Part shown: positions 23,463 through 32,088 of the stretch, piece by piece
Layout: each line of letters opens with the position of its first letter
Position numbering within the stretch: position 1 is the first letter of the stretch
Origin: CBDAPX01 sp965198725
GTDB lineage: Bacteria; Pseudomonadota; Alphaproteobacteria; Rhodobacterales; Rhodobacteraceae
DNA length: 64,000 nt
Reading direction: 5' to 3'
Assembly: GCA_965198725.1 (NCBI GenBank)
Contig: CBDAPX010000001.1
Coordinates: 1,488,001 to 1,552,000, forward strand
The notes under the pieces: model-generated
The model's database searches: none
What the model saw: the letters and a program-made list of their open reading frames with translations, nothing else
What the model was told of the DNA's origin: nothing
Made by a program: the position numbers and the translations under genes

Positions 23463-25865
23463 ATGAAGTCGCATTATCGGGTCGTGATCATCGGTGGTGG
23501 CGTTGTCGGAACGTCGGTTCTGTATCATTTGGCCAAGTTTGGCTGGAAAGATGTTTGCCTTTTGGAACGGTCGGTTCTGACTGCCGGATCCAGTTGGCAC
23601 GCGGCGGGTGGCATCCATGCGCTGAACGCCGACCCGAACATTGCAGCCCTTCAGGCCTATACCATCGACCTTTTGTCAGAGATCGAAGCGGAAAGCGGTC
23701 AGAACATCGGTCTGCATATGACTGGTGGTTTGACCATGGCGGGCACACCGGACCGTTGGGAGTGGCTGCAATCGGCTTATCGTACGTTCCAGTCCATCGG
23801 GATTGAAGACTGTCATCTGGTGACGCCGGAAGAAGCGCAAGAACGCTGCCCGATCATGTCCACCGAAGGATTGCTTGGCGGAATGTGGGCCGACCGCGAA
23901 GGGTATGTCGATACCACCGGTACCGTGCATGCCTATGCCGTGGCGGCCAAGAAACGTGGTGCGGAGTATTTCGAACACACCAAGGTTGAAGAGCTGGTGC
24001 AAACCGCCGACGGCTGGCAGGTCGTGACCGATAAGGGCACTATCACCTGTGAGCATGTGGTCAACGCAGCCGGGCTTTGGGCCAAGCAAGTGGGCCGCAT
24101 GGCGGGTATCGAACTGCCGGTTTCGCCGCTCAAACACCACTACCTGATATCCGACACGATCCCAGAGCTGGAACAGCTGGATTTCGAAGTGCCGATGACC
24201 GTCGACCTCGAAGGGTTCACGTACACACGGCAAGACCAAAAAGGACTTTTGCTTGGCATCTACGAAGTGGATCACGAGCATTGGGCAATGGACGGCGCGC
24301 CGTGGGATTACGGCATGGAGCTGTTCCAGGAACAGACCGACCGGATCGAAAAAGAGCTGATCATGGGCTTTGAACGGTACCCGGCCTTGCAGAATGTCGG
24401 GGTCAAAACCTGGGTGAATGGCGCCTTTACCTTCTCACCGGATGGCAACCCTCTGGTGGGGCCGGTGCCGGGCAAACCGGGTTACTGGTGTGCTTGCGCG
24501 GTCATGGCTGGGTTCTTGCAGGGCGGCGGCGTTGGCAAATCACTGGCCGAATGGATGATCCATGGCGAACCCGAGGCGGATGTCTATGGGATGGACGTCG
24601 CCCGCTATGGCAAGTTCGCCGAAAACCAGCGCTATATTCGCGAAACCACTGGACAGTTTTATTCCCGCCGGTTCGTGATGACCTATCCAAACGAACAGCT
24701 TCCGGCGGGTCGTCCTCTGAAAATGGCACCGGCCTATGAGGCGATGACCGAGGCGGGTTGTGTTTGGGGCAACAGCTGGGACCTTGAGGTGCCGCTCTAC
24801 TTTGCGCCCAAGGGGTTCGAGGAAACACCGACCCTCAAACGGTCCAACGCGCATGATATCGTCGCCGCGGAATGCAAGGTCATCCGTGAAGGCGTGGGGC
24901 TGCTCGATATCAGCGGGTTCTCTCGCTACGAAGTGACCGGGCCAAATGCTGAAGGTTGGCTGAACCGGGCCATGGCCTCGAAACTGCCAGCACCCGGTCG
25001 CGCCAAACTGGCGCCGATGCTGGGCGAGAACGGCAAGCTCAAAGGGGATCTGACCGTCCTCAACTGGGGCGATGGCACATGGTGGATCATGGGCAGCTAT
25101 TACCTGCGGGAATGGCACATGCGCTGGTTCAACGACCACATGGATGACGGTGTCACGGTCAAGGATCTTGGCGAAGAAATGTGTGGCTTCGCGCTGGTCG
25201 GCCCAAAATCCCAAGAGGTGATCGAAAAAGTTGCCGAACAGGATATCTCTGGTCTCAAATTCATGGGCTGTGGTGACTATGACATCGGCCTGATCCGTGC
25301 CCGCGTCGCGCGCATGTCGGTCACGGGCGAGAAAGGCTATGAGATCAACTGCCGCTATGGCGACCATATTGGGTTGCGGCGGATGCTATTGGCGGCCGGT
25401 GAGGCGTCGGGCATTCGCGAGGTCGGGTTCAACGCGATGCTGAGCACGCGGATCGAAAAGAGCTTTGGCATCTGGTCGGCGGAATTCACCCAAGCCTACA
25501 CGCCAGCCATGACCGGCATGGATCGCTGGATCGATTGGGACAAGGATTTCGTCGGCAAAGAGGCCGCGGTCGCGGAACGGGACGGAAATGGCCCCGCACA
25601 GGTTCAGGTCACGCTGGATATCGATGCGGCCGACGCGGATGCCAGTGGGTATGAGCCGATTTGGGCCAATGGCGAAAAGATCGGCTTTGTCACCTCTGGG
25701 GCGTATGGCCATACCACGGGCAAATCGCTGGCTATGGCGCTGGTCAATCGTGAACATGCTGAGGTGGGATCAGAACTGAGCGTGCATGTGGTCGGCGTGG
25801 AACGGTCCGCGACGGTTATCGCACCATCGCCGTATGATCCGGCCGGAAAGGTGATGCGCCTGTGA
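23463..25865 (+). CDS. Dimethylglycine/sarcosine dehydrogenase-like four-domain FAD oxidoreductase
   Basis: Predicted N-demethylating flavoenzyme of about 800 residues with the full DMGDH architecture: DAO FAD domain (VVIIGGGVVGTSVLYHL near residues 7-24), FAO-middle domain, aminomethyltransferase-like GCV_T domain (from about residue 420) and GCV_T C-terminal barrel. The segment SSWHAAGG matches the site of covalent His-FAD attachment in DMGDH. The GCV_T part would pass the released formaldehyde unit to tetrahydrofolate. The ATG at 23463 is favoured (AGGTGGA upstream) over a GTG four codons earlier. It overlaps the MttB-like gene by four bases (GTGA). Exact substrate is open: dimethylglycine, sarcosine or another N-methyl compound. 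Confidence 0.88.
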   Translation: MKSHYRVVIIGGGVVGTSVLYHLAKFGWKDVCLLERSVLTAGSSWHAAGGIHALNADPNIAALQAYTIDLLSEIEAESGQNIGLHMTGGLTMAGTPDRWEWLQSAYRTFQSIGIEDCHLVTPEEAQERCPIMSTEGLLGGMWADREGYVDTTGTVHAYAVAAKKRGAEYFEHTKVEELVQTADGWQVVTDKGTITCEHVVNAAGLWAKQVGRMAGIELPVSPLKHHYLISDTIPELEQLDFEVPMTVDLEGFTYTRQDQKGLLLGIYEVDHEHWAMDGAPWDYGMELFQEQTDRIEKELIMGFERYPALQNVGVKTWVNGAFTFSPDGNPLVGPVPGKPGYWCACAVMAGFLQGGGVGKSLAEWMIHGEPEADVYGMDVARYGKFAENQRYIRETTGQFYSRRFVMTYPNEQLPAGRPLKMAPAYEAMTEAGCVWGNSWDLEVPLYFAPKGFEETPTLKRSNAHDIVAAECKVIREGVGLLDISGFSRYEVTGPNAEGWLNRAMASKLPAPGRAKLAPMLGENGKLKGDLTVLNWGDGTWWIMGSYYLREWHMRWFNDHMDDGVTVKDLGEEMCGFALVGPKSQEVIEKVAEQDISGLKFMGCGDYDIGLIRARVARMSVTGEKGYEINCRYGDHIGLRRMLLAAGEASGIREVGFNAMLSTRIEKSFGIWSAEFTQAYTPAMTGMDRWIDWDKDFVGKEAAVAERDGNGPAQVQVTLDIDAADADASGYEPIWANGEKIGFVTSGAYGHTTGKSLAMALVNREHAEVGSELSVHVVGVERSATVIAPSPYDPAGKVMRL

Positions 25866-27412
25866 ACGAGGTCGGGGCACAGCGCCGGGGACGGCGTGGG
25901 CGGCGCGGCGGTGGCGGTGCCACCGTCACGCGACAGGTGGACTATCACAACCTGCGCAACCCGTTCCCAGAGATACCGGTCTTTTCCGAAGACCAGATCG
26001 AGCAGATCCATGAAACCGCTCTGGAGGTGCTGGAAACGCTTGGCATCAAGGTGCTTTTGCCCGAAGCTCGGGCGTTGCTGAAACAAGGCGGCGCGCGCAT
26101 TGACGAAGACGAAGAGATGGTCTTTTTCGGGCGCGACATGGTTGAAGCCGCCGTTGCCAGCGCCCCGAAATCCATCACCATGCGGGCCGGGGTGCGGTCC
26201 AAGGATCTGGTCCTTGAACTGGGCCGTCTGGCGTTTCAGCCCGGCGCAGGTGCGCCGCATGCCACGGACCGGCTGCGCGGGCGTCGGCCCGGCCAGTTTC
26301 AGGACTTTAAGGAACTGGTGCAGCTGACCCACCATTTTGATGCGCTGCAAATGGTGCCGCCTCTGGTCGAACCTCAGGACGTGCCGACGCATGTCCGGCA
26401 TTATGCCATGACCGAGGTCGTTTTGACCGAAAGCGACAAGATTCCGTTTGCCTATGCACGGGGCACGCCGCAGGCAATGGACGCCTTCGAGATGATCCGC
26501 GATTTTCGGGGGATTTCCGACGATGAGTTCCGCGCGCATCCGCACCTCTATACGATCGTGAACACGAACTCTCCCCGGCAAATCGATATCCCGATGGCCC
26601 AAGGACTGCTCGACTTTGCGCGGTATGGCCAGATGATCATTATCACGCCGTTCACACTGATGGGGGCGATGGCGCCAATTACGGTGGCCGGGGCGCTGAC
26701 CCTCAGCCATGCAGAGGCTTTGGCGGCGCTGACGCTGACGCAATTGGCACGACCCGGCGCACCCGTTTTGTATGGGACGTTCACGTCCAATGTGGACATG
26801 AAATCTGGCGCCCCCGCGTTCGGGACACCAGAGCAAGTCAAAGCGTCGCTTGGGGCGGGACAATTGGCGCGCAAGCTGGGTCTGCCATGGCGCAACGCGG
26901 CGGGGTCGGCGGCCAATATCAATGACGCCCAAGCCGCGCATGAAACCGAAATCAGCGGCTGGGGCGCGTTTTTGGGTGGCTCAACGATCATGATCCATGC
27001 GGCGGGCTGGCTCGAAGGGGGGCTAACCGTGTCCTATGAAAAGCTGATCACGGACATGGATATGGTTCAAACCTTTGCCGAGCTTTGCGCCGATACACCG
27101 GCAACCGAGGCGGATATCGGCCTGGATGCCATTCGTGAGGTACAGCCGGGCGGCCATTTCTTTGGCGCGGTGCACACGATGGAACGGTATCAGACCGCGT
27201 TTTACGAACCGTTTGCCTATGACTGGTCGAACTTTGGCACCTGGACAGATGCCGGGGCCAAAGATGCGGATACGCGCGCCACAGAAGCCTGGCAAAGCAT
27301 CCTTGCAAACCACAAACCCCCAGTAACGGCCAGCGATCCAGACCGGATCGGGCATCTGAAAGAGTTCATTGCAAAGCGCACCGCCGAAGGTGGCGCGCCT
27401 CCGGAAAGCTGA
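25862..27412 (+). CDS. Trimethylamine methyltransferase (MttB) superfamily protein, non-pyrrolysine
   Basis: Predicted corrinoid-dependent methyltransferase-like protein of 516 residues. It has the basic Gly/Arg-rich N-terminus usual in bacterial MttB homologues (RRGRRGGGGA) and the barrel segments IHETALEVLETLGIKVL, TPFTLMGAMAPITVAGAL and AAGSAANINDAQAAHETEISG. There is no in-frame amber codon, so it is not a pyrrolysine enzyme; characterised non-Pyl members demethylate glycine betaine, proline betaine, carnitine or gamma-butyrobetaine. GTG start inside the stop of the upstream dehydrogenase gene. Neither a corrinoid protein nor a reductive activase is encoded in this window, which leaves the methyl acceptor unresolved. 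Confidence 0.88.
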   Translation: MNEVGAQRRGRRGRRGGGGATVTRQVDYHNLRNPFPEIPVFSEDQIEQIHETALEVLETLGIKVLLPEARALLKQGGARIDEDEEMVFFGRDMVEAAVASAPKSITMRAGVRSKDLVLELGRLAFQPGAGAPHATDRLRGRRPGQFQDFKELVQLTHHFDALQMVPPLVEPQDVPTHVRHYAMTEVVLTESDKIPFAYARGTPQAMDAFEMIRDFRGISDDEFRAHPHLYTIVNTNSPRQIDIPMAQGLLDFARYGQMIIITPFTLMGAMAPITVAGALTLSHAEALAALTLTQLARPGAPVLYGTFTSNVDMKSGAPAFGTPEQVKASLGAGQLARKLGLPWRNAAGSAANINDAQAAHETEISGWGAFLGGSTIMIHAAGWLEGGLTVSYEKLITDMDMVQTFAELCADTPATEADIGLDAIREVQPGGHFFGAVHTMERYQTAFYEPFAYDWSNFGTWTDAGAKDADTRATEAWQSILANHKPPVTASDPDRIGHLKEFIAKRTAEGGAPPES

Positions 27413-27416
27413 TGCC

Positions 27417-28103
27417 ATGACCGGCCCTGTTCTGCACCGCGACGATCCTGATGCCGAACCTTTGGTCGGCAATGTGAAAGTCACACGATCCGACTGGATC
27501 AACCTGGCGCTGGATGTTTTGATCAGCGACGGGGTTGAGCAGGTCAAGGTGATGAACCTTGCCCAACGCATGGGCGTGTCGCGATCCTCTTTCTATTGGT
27601 ACTTCAAGTCTCGGCAGGACCTGTTGGATGCGCTGCTGGACCATTGGCAGGACACCAATACAGCCGGTTTGATCCGCCAGACAGAGGCCCCCGCCGACAC
27701 GATCACGGCCGCTGTCATCAACGTTCACCGCTGTGTTGTGAACCCCGGGTTGTTTGACACGGCGCTGGATTTTGCCGTGCGCGATTGGGCGCGCCGGTCG
27801 GGCAAGGTGCAGCGCATGCTGGACCAGTCGGACACGCGCCGCCTGCAAGCCCTGACTGAGATGTTTCAACGCTTCGCCTTTTCCGAGGTCGAGGCGATGA
27901 CCCGCGCGCGCGTGCTCTATTACATGCAAATCGGATACGATCTGGCACAGCAGAATGAGACGGTCGAATTCCGGCTGTCGATGGTGCCGCATTACCTTTT
28001 TGCGTTCACAGGGGTGCCCGCGCAGGACAGCGAGATCGAGGAATTCGCAGCTTATGCGCGCAGCTTTTGGGCGCACCATCGGAACAAGGGACTTCGTTCA
28101 TGA
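27417..28103 (+). CDS. TetR/AcrR-family transcriptional regulator
   Basis: Regulator of about 228 residues with an N-terminal TetR helix-turn-helix: WINLALDVLISDGVEQ, then VMNLAQRMGVSRSSFYWYF and SRQDLLDALL. The C-terminal ligand domain is all-helical and typical. The ATG at 27417 follows the MttB-like stop by four bases and has GGAAAG upstream; the earlier in-frame codon at 27369 would lie deep in the MttB-like gene. Its stop overlaps the next oxidoreductase gene (ATGA). Placement inside the operon suggests it controls N-methyl compound catabolism, sensing a pathway metabolite. Confidence 0.88.
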   Translation: MTGPVLHRDDPDAEPLVGNVKVTRSDWINLALDVLISDGVEQVKVMNLAQRMGVSRSSFYWYFKSRQDLLDALLDHWQDTNTAGLIRQTEAPADTITAAVINVHRCVVNPGLFDTALDFAVRDWARRSGKVQRMLDQSDTRRLQALTEMFQRFAFSEVEAMTRARVLYYMQIGYDLAQQNETVEFRLSMVPHYLFAFTGVPAQDSEIEEFAAYARSFWAHHRNKGLRS

Positions 28104-29419
28104 CCAACACTGCAGATGCAATCATCATTGGAACCGGCATCATCGGTGCAGCGCTTGCATTCGAGCTGTCCAAAATGGGATGGAAAACGCTGTCATTGGA
28201 TCGCAACGCGCAGGTCGGACATGGATCGACGGCGGGGTCCTGCGCGATCATCCGGATGCATTATTCGACCTTTGATGGCACCGCTATGGCCTGGGAAGGC
28301 TATCATTACTGGCGGGACTGGAAGGATTATCTCGGGCTGCCCGCGTCAGAGCCCTTGGCCGAATTCCGCGAAGTCGGATGCCTGACTATGAAGACCGAGG
28401 CCAACGGTTTCCTTGAAAAGCACATGCAAAACTCAGCTGCGCTGAATTGTCCGTTCGAAGAGATGACCTCGGACCAGATTCTGGGAAAACTGCCGATCTA
28501 TTCGATGGACAGCTTTGCGCCAGCCAAACGCATGTCCGATCCCACCTTCGGGGAACCGAACGGGGCCCGCATGAACGGCGGTGTGTTCTGGCCCAACGCG
28601 GGTTATGTCAATGACCCGGCTCTAAGTGCGCAAAACCTCATGGCCGCGGCCCAAATACATGGTGCGCAGGTCCGAACCGGAGCCGAGGTGGCAGACATCG
28701 TCACAGCGGATGGGCGCGTCGCCGGCGTGACCCTAACCACCGGCGAAACCCTTTATGCGGCCGTGGTGGTCAATGTCGCCGGTCCGGGCTCTGCCATCAT
28801 CAACGAAATGGCGAGGGTGACAGGGGATATGACAATCGAAACCCGCCCCTTACGACAGGAAGTTGTGCATGTGCCCAGCCCCGAAGGGTTCGATTTCGAA
28901 ACAAACGGAACCATTGTGTCCGACAGTGACATCTCGCTCTACGTTCGTCCCGAACACGGCAACCACATCCTGATCGGCAGCGAAGATCCGGAATGCGATC
29001 CGCATCATTGGTGCGATGATGATAAGGATTACGACCGCAATTTCACCGATCAGTGGACCACACAGGCGATGCGCTACGCGCAACGGGTGCCGTCGCTGGG
29101 CATTCCGAATACGGCGCCCGGGGTCGTTGACCTGTATGACGCGTCGACCGATTGGATCCCGATCTATGACAAGTCCAGCTTGCCCGGGTTCTATATGGCT
29201 TGCGGTACAAGTGGGAACCAATACAAAAACGCGCCGATCGCGGCCAAGATGATGTCAGGTTTGATTGCGTATTGCGAAGGTGGCGCCGATCACGATGCCG
29301 ACCCTTATCAATTTGATTTGCCGTATCTCGGGCGTAAGGTGAACGCGGGATTCTATTCCCGGAAACGGCTGATCAATTCGGAAAGTAGCTTTTCCGTACT
29401 GGTTAACGGTCCGTCGTAA
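28100..29419 (+). CDS. FAD-dependent oxidoreductase, DAO family
   Basis: Flavoenzyme of 439 residues related to sarcosine/D-amino acid oxidases. The N-terminal Rossmann motif AIIIGTGIIGAALAFELSKMG is at about residues 7-27, followed by SLDRN and a Gly-rich loop GHGSTAGSCAIIRMHYS. The C-terminal FAD segment is GFYMACGTSGNQYKNAP. It lacks the GCV_T domains of the first oxidoreductase in the operon. It starts within the TetR stop codon (ATGA) with AAGGGA upstream, and is the last gene of the cluster. Probably oxidises a second amine intermediate; substrate unknown. Confidence 0.88.
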   Translation: MTNTADAIIIGTGIIGAALAFELSKMGWKTLSLDRNAQVGHGSTAGSCAIIRMHYSTFDGTAMAWEGYHYWRDWKDYLGLPASEPLAEFREVGCLTMKTEANGFLEKHMQNSAALNCPFEEMTSDQILGKLPIYSMDSFAPAKRMSDPTFGEPNGARMNGGVFWPNAGYVNDPALSAQNLMAAAQIHGAQVRTGAEVADIVTADGRVAGVTLTTGETLYAAVVVNVAGPGSAIINEMARVTGDMTIETRPLRQEVVHVPSPEGFDFETNGTIVSDSDISLYVRPEHGNHILIGSEDPECDPHHWCDDDKDYDRNFTDQWTTQAMRYAQRVPSLGIPNTAPGVVDLYDASTDWIPIYDKSSLPGFYMACGTSGNQYKNAPIAAKMMSGLIAYCEGGADHDADPYQFDLPYLGRKVNAGFYSRKRLINSESSFSVLVNGPS

Positions 29420-29428
29420 TTCGACGGA
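29410..29428 (+). terminator. Possible hairpin terminator overlapping the operon's stop codon
   Basis: Perfect seven-base arms TCCGTCG/CGACGGA around TAATT; the stop codon lies in the loop. The following sequence is only moderately T-rich. Confidence 0.4.
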
Positions 29429-29682
29429 TTCATTTGGTTCTTCGATTCTGTTTACGCACCGGTCAGTTGACATCGGCGCCGCAGCAACGTGGTTAATTTT
29501 AGGCAAAACTGTTCTCGCATTGGAAACAATGCTATACGTCAAGCGTATTTTGCTTCGCTTATGCTGTGCGCAGCTCAAAGTGATTTTGAATTTTTGGTAA
29601 ATTTCTTGATTGGGCCGCGGGGGCTGCGACAATGATCCGGACGCATGTATGGGGCGATCCCGTTGGTGGGATTGGCTATTTT

Positions 29683-32031
29683 ATGAAGCGCGGTATTTTG
29701 AATTGTCAATTTGTGAGGCTCAGTGCTTTTTGGCTGGGACTGTTGACGATTTTTGCATCCGGTCTTGGCTACAAAGCCACCGCCCAAACCGCGGCCTTGG
29801 GCGCCCCGCTGCAAAAAGTTGCGTTTTCAGAAACTGATACGATCCGTGGACTTGTCGGGCAGTATCTTGGCGATCCTGATCTTTGGCCCACCGTTTTGCG
29901 GATAAATGGAATCGCGTCACCGGCCGAGGTTTTGCCGGGTATGGAATTACTTTTGCCCGTGCGCCAGGTTGCGGCGGCCGATGCGGCATTGGCGGCATCG
30001 CTGACTGCCATTCAAAAAGCGAATTCCGAAGGGGCGCGAATATTTGCGCCGACGGAAATTGGAGCCGCGATCGAAAATCGGGAAAGTGCAGTCGCGCAAA
30101 GAGAATTTGGTGAATGGCGCGCAGTGGTGGACTTTTCAGAAATTGCCACGACGTTTGCAGCACAAGCGCTTGAGATTTCCATTCAGCAACGGGACAGATC
30201 GGCAGAGGCCGTTGTGTCGGATGTGCAGGGCGATGTCGAAGGGCGTGCGCCCGCGGAACCGCGTTGGAGCGGCCGGGATATGAATGACATTCTCGTGGAA
30301 TTCGAACGGTTGCGCACGCTGTCTAACAGTACGACGCAAGTCACATTCCGTGATCTGAGCCGGTTGCGATTAAACCCTAATTCGAACGCGACAATTCAAC
30401 GGATGCGGTCCGATCCACTGACCGGCGGTGAGGTCACCAAGGTGTCTTTGGCCAATGGCGACTTCTACGCCCTCCTAAATCAGCTTTCAGATAAGACGCA
30501 GTTCGAAATCGAAGTGCCCGGGATCGAGTCGACTACGAATTCGTCAGATTTCTGGATTAAGAGCGATCAAACCGGTGCGCGCTTTGTCAACTACGACGCC
30601 GAAGAACTTGAGATAAACCGGGAAGGCGAAACCATTGCCTTGGGAGAAAACGAAGGCGTCGTCGTCGGTGATGTATCCACAACAATTGCCGATGTTCTCG
30701 ACAGCCCCATTTTGGAGGCTCCGGAACTTGGAACGGTCATTTACAAGCCGGTCACACAGCTGAGCTGGAACAGGTTTGAGGGCGCCGAGGCCTATTGGCT
30801 CGAAGTTGCAACCGATCCTGGATTTAACCAAATGCAGATTTCCGAATGGGGTGTGCGCGGGACCGCGTTTGAGGCAGAACTGGCACCGGCGCGCTACCAC
30901 TGGCGTGTTGCGGCCCTTGATCCGCTAGGCCTGCCGGGTCAATGGAGCACGGCACAAGATTTCTTTGTCCGTATCGACGAAACACCGCCCTTCCTCACCA
31001 TCCTTGCCCCTGGTGATGGAGTGGTCGTCTCAGAGCCGACAGTTGAGGTTCTGGGCGCTTCAGAACCAGAGGCTCTGGTTCTTTTGAACGGTGTCTTTCT
31101 GCCACCGGAGCGGGATGGGAGTTTCATAACCACATTTGCTTTGTCGCCGGGCGAAAACCGGATCACGGTTGAAGCAACAGACCCCGCCGGGAACAAATCC
31201 ACCCGCAGTCAAACGGTCGTGTTCCGGCCGGCGGAAACGGTTGATATATCTCTCGATAGTGGCACACCCCGGATCGGCTCCGCCTTGGCAACCCGGACGG
31301 CAGAATTGACTGTTCGTGGAACCACAACAGCGCAGTTTGAAGCGCCGCTTGTTGTGCGGGACGCGACCGGGGCAATCGCTGTGCAAACCCGTGTACAAAC
31401 GGACCGCAGTTTCAACTTTACCGTCCCGGCGACAGAGGACCCACTGCGCTATGTAATCGAAGTGCTGGCACCCGACAACCGCGTAGAAGGAACAATTGCC
31501 TTCGATGTTGTCAGCGATCTGGTGCCGCCCGAAATCGTCCTTGATCTGCCGCCGCCACGTGCAACAGCTGACACAACCCTGTCACTTACCGGTCGTGTGG
31601 ATGACGCTGTGATCTTGTTGCTGGATGGGACGCCAGTTCCACTGACCGGCGGCCGTTTTGACCTGACCGTGTCGCTTGTGCCGGGTCTCAACAGCTTTGA
31701 TATGATTGCCAGCGATGCCACCGGCAATGTGACTGCAACGCGCTGGCAGACACTTTTGGACAATGAGCCGCCCGACATCCGCAGCGTGGATCTTAACCGT
31801 CCGCGGGGCGACGGCGGGCCGATCGAAATCGTGGTTGAAGCTGCTGATGCAAGCGGTTTGGTGCAAGCCGCGCCATATGTCATCGAGATTGCCGGGGTCG
31901 AAGCGTCAGGCTTTTTGAGATGCGACAATACCCTTGGGATTTGCCGGGCCAGCCTGCCGCCTGAAGCCGGAGAATTGCGGCTGGTTGAGCTGATTGTCGA
32001 AGATTACGCGGGGAACGCGGCGTTCGAGTGA
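29683..32031 (+). CDS. Exported LysM-like/FecR-domain protein with bacterial Ig-like repeats
   Basis: Predicted envelope protein of about 782 residues. A signal sequence is followed by a LysM-like segment (GQYLGDPDLWPTVLRINGIA, VLPGMELLLP) that may contact peptidoglycan. A FecR-type domain covers about residues 200-330 (TQVTFRDLSRLRLNPNS, VTKVSLANGDFYALL). A fibronectin-like module with the motif YHWRVAALDP and several Big-type Ig-like modules rich in DPAGN and DATGN turns make up the rest. The ATG at 29683 gives the better signal peptide; an ATG at 29632 with GGGGG upstream is possible. It is followed after 57 bases by the giant PKD protein, with which it probably forms an operon. It is not a sigma regulator FecR in the usual sense, since no sigma factor or receptor is adjacent. 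Confidence 0.78.
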   Translation: MKRGILNCQFVRLSAFWLGLLTIFASGLGYKATAQTAALGAPLQKVAFSETDTIRGLVGQYLGDPDLWPTVLRINGIASPAEVLPGMELLLPVRQVAAADAALAASLTAIQKANSEGARIFAPTEIGAAIENRESAVAQREFGEWRAVVDFSEIATTFAAQALEISIQQRDRSAEAVVSDVQGDVEGRAPAEPRWSGRDMNDILVEFERLRTLSNSTTQVTFRDLSRLRLNPNSNATIQRMRSDPLTGGEVTKVSLANGDFYALLNQLSDKTQFEIEVPGIESTTNSSDFWIKSDQTGARFVNYDAEELEINREGETIALGENEGVVVGDVSTTIADVLDSPILEAPELGTVIYKPVTQLSWNRFEGAEAYWLEVATDPGFNQMQISEWGVRGTAFEAELAPARYHWRVAALDPLGLPGQWSTAQDFFVRIDETPPFLTILAPGDGVVVSEPTVEVLGASEPEALVLLNGVFLPPERDGSFITTFALSPGENRITVEATDPAGNKSTRSQTVVFRPAETVDISLDSGTPRIGSALATRTAELTVRGTTTAQFEAPLVVRDATGAIAVQTRVQTDRSFNFTVPATEDPLRYVIEVLAPDNRVEGTIAFDVVSDLVPPEIVLDLPPPRATADTTLSLTGRVDDAVILLLDGTPVPLTGGRFDLTVSLVPGLNSFDMIASDATGNVTATRWQTLLDNEPPDIRSVDLNRPRGDGGPIEIVVEAADASGLVQAAPYVIEIAGVEASGFLRCDNTLGICRASLPPEAGELRLVELIVEDYAGNAAFE

Positions 32032-32088
32032 GCGCTGGAAGAATAGAGGCCCGATCTGGAGGGGTGAGATCGGGGTTGGAGGAATGGA

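Noticed and set aside
25604..26941. 445-codon minus-strand frame opposite the MttB-like and DMGDH-like genes
   Set aside because: Composition Arg/His-rich and low-complexity as expected of an antisense shadow; sense genes are conserved.
25862..27412. Pyrrolysine in the MttB homologue
   Set aside because: No in-frame amber codon and no pyl genes seen; it belongs to the non-pyrrolysine superfamily.
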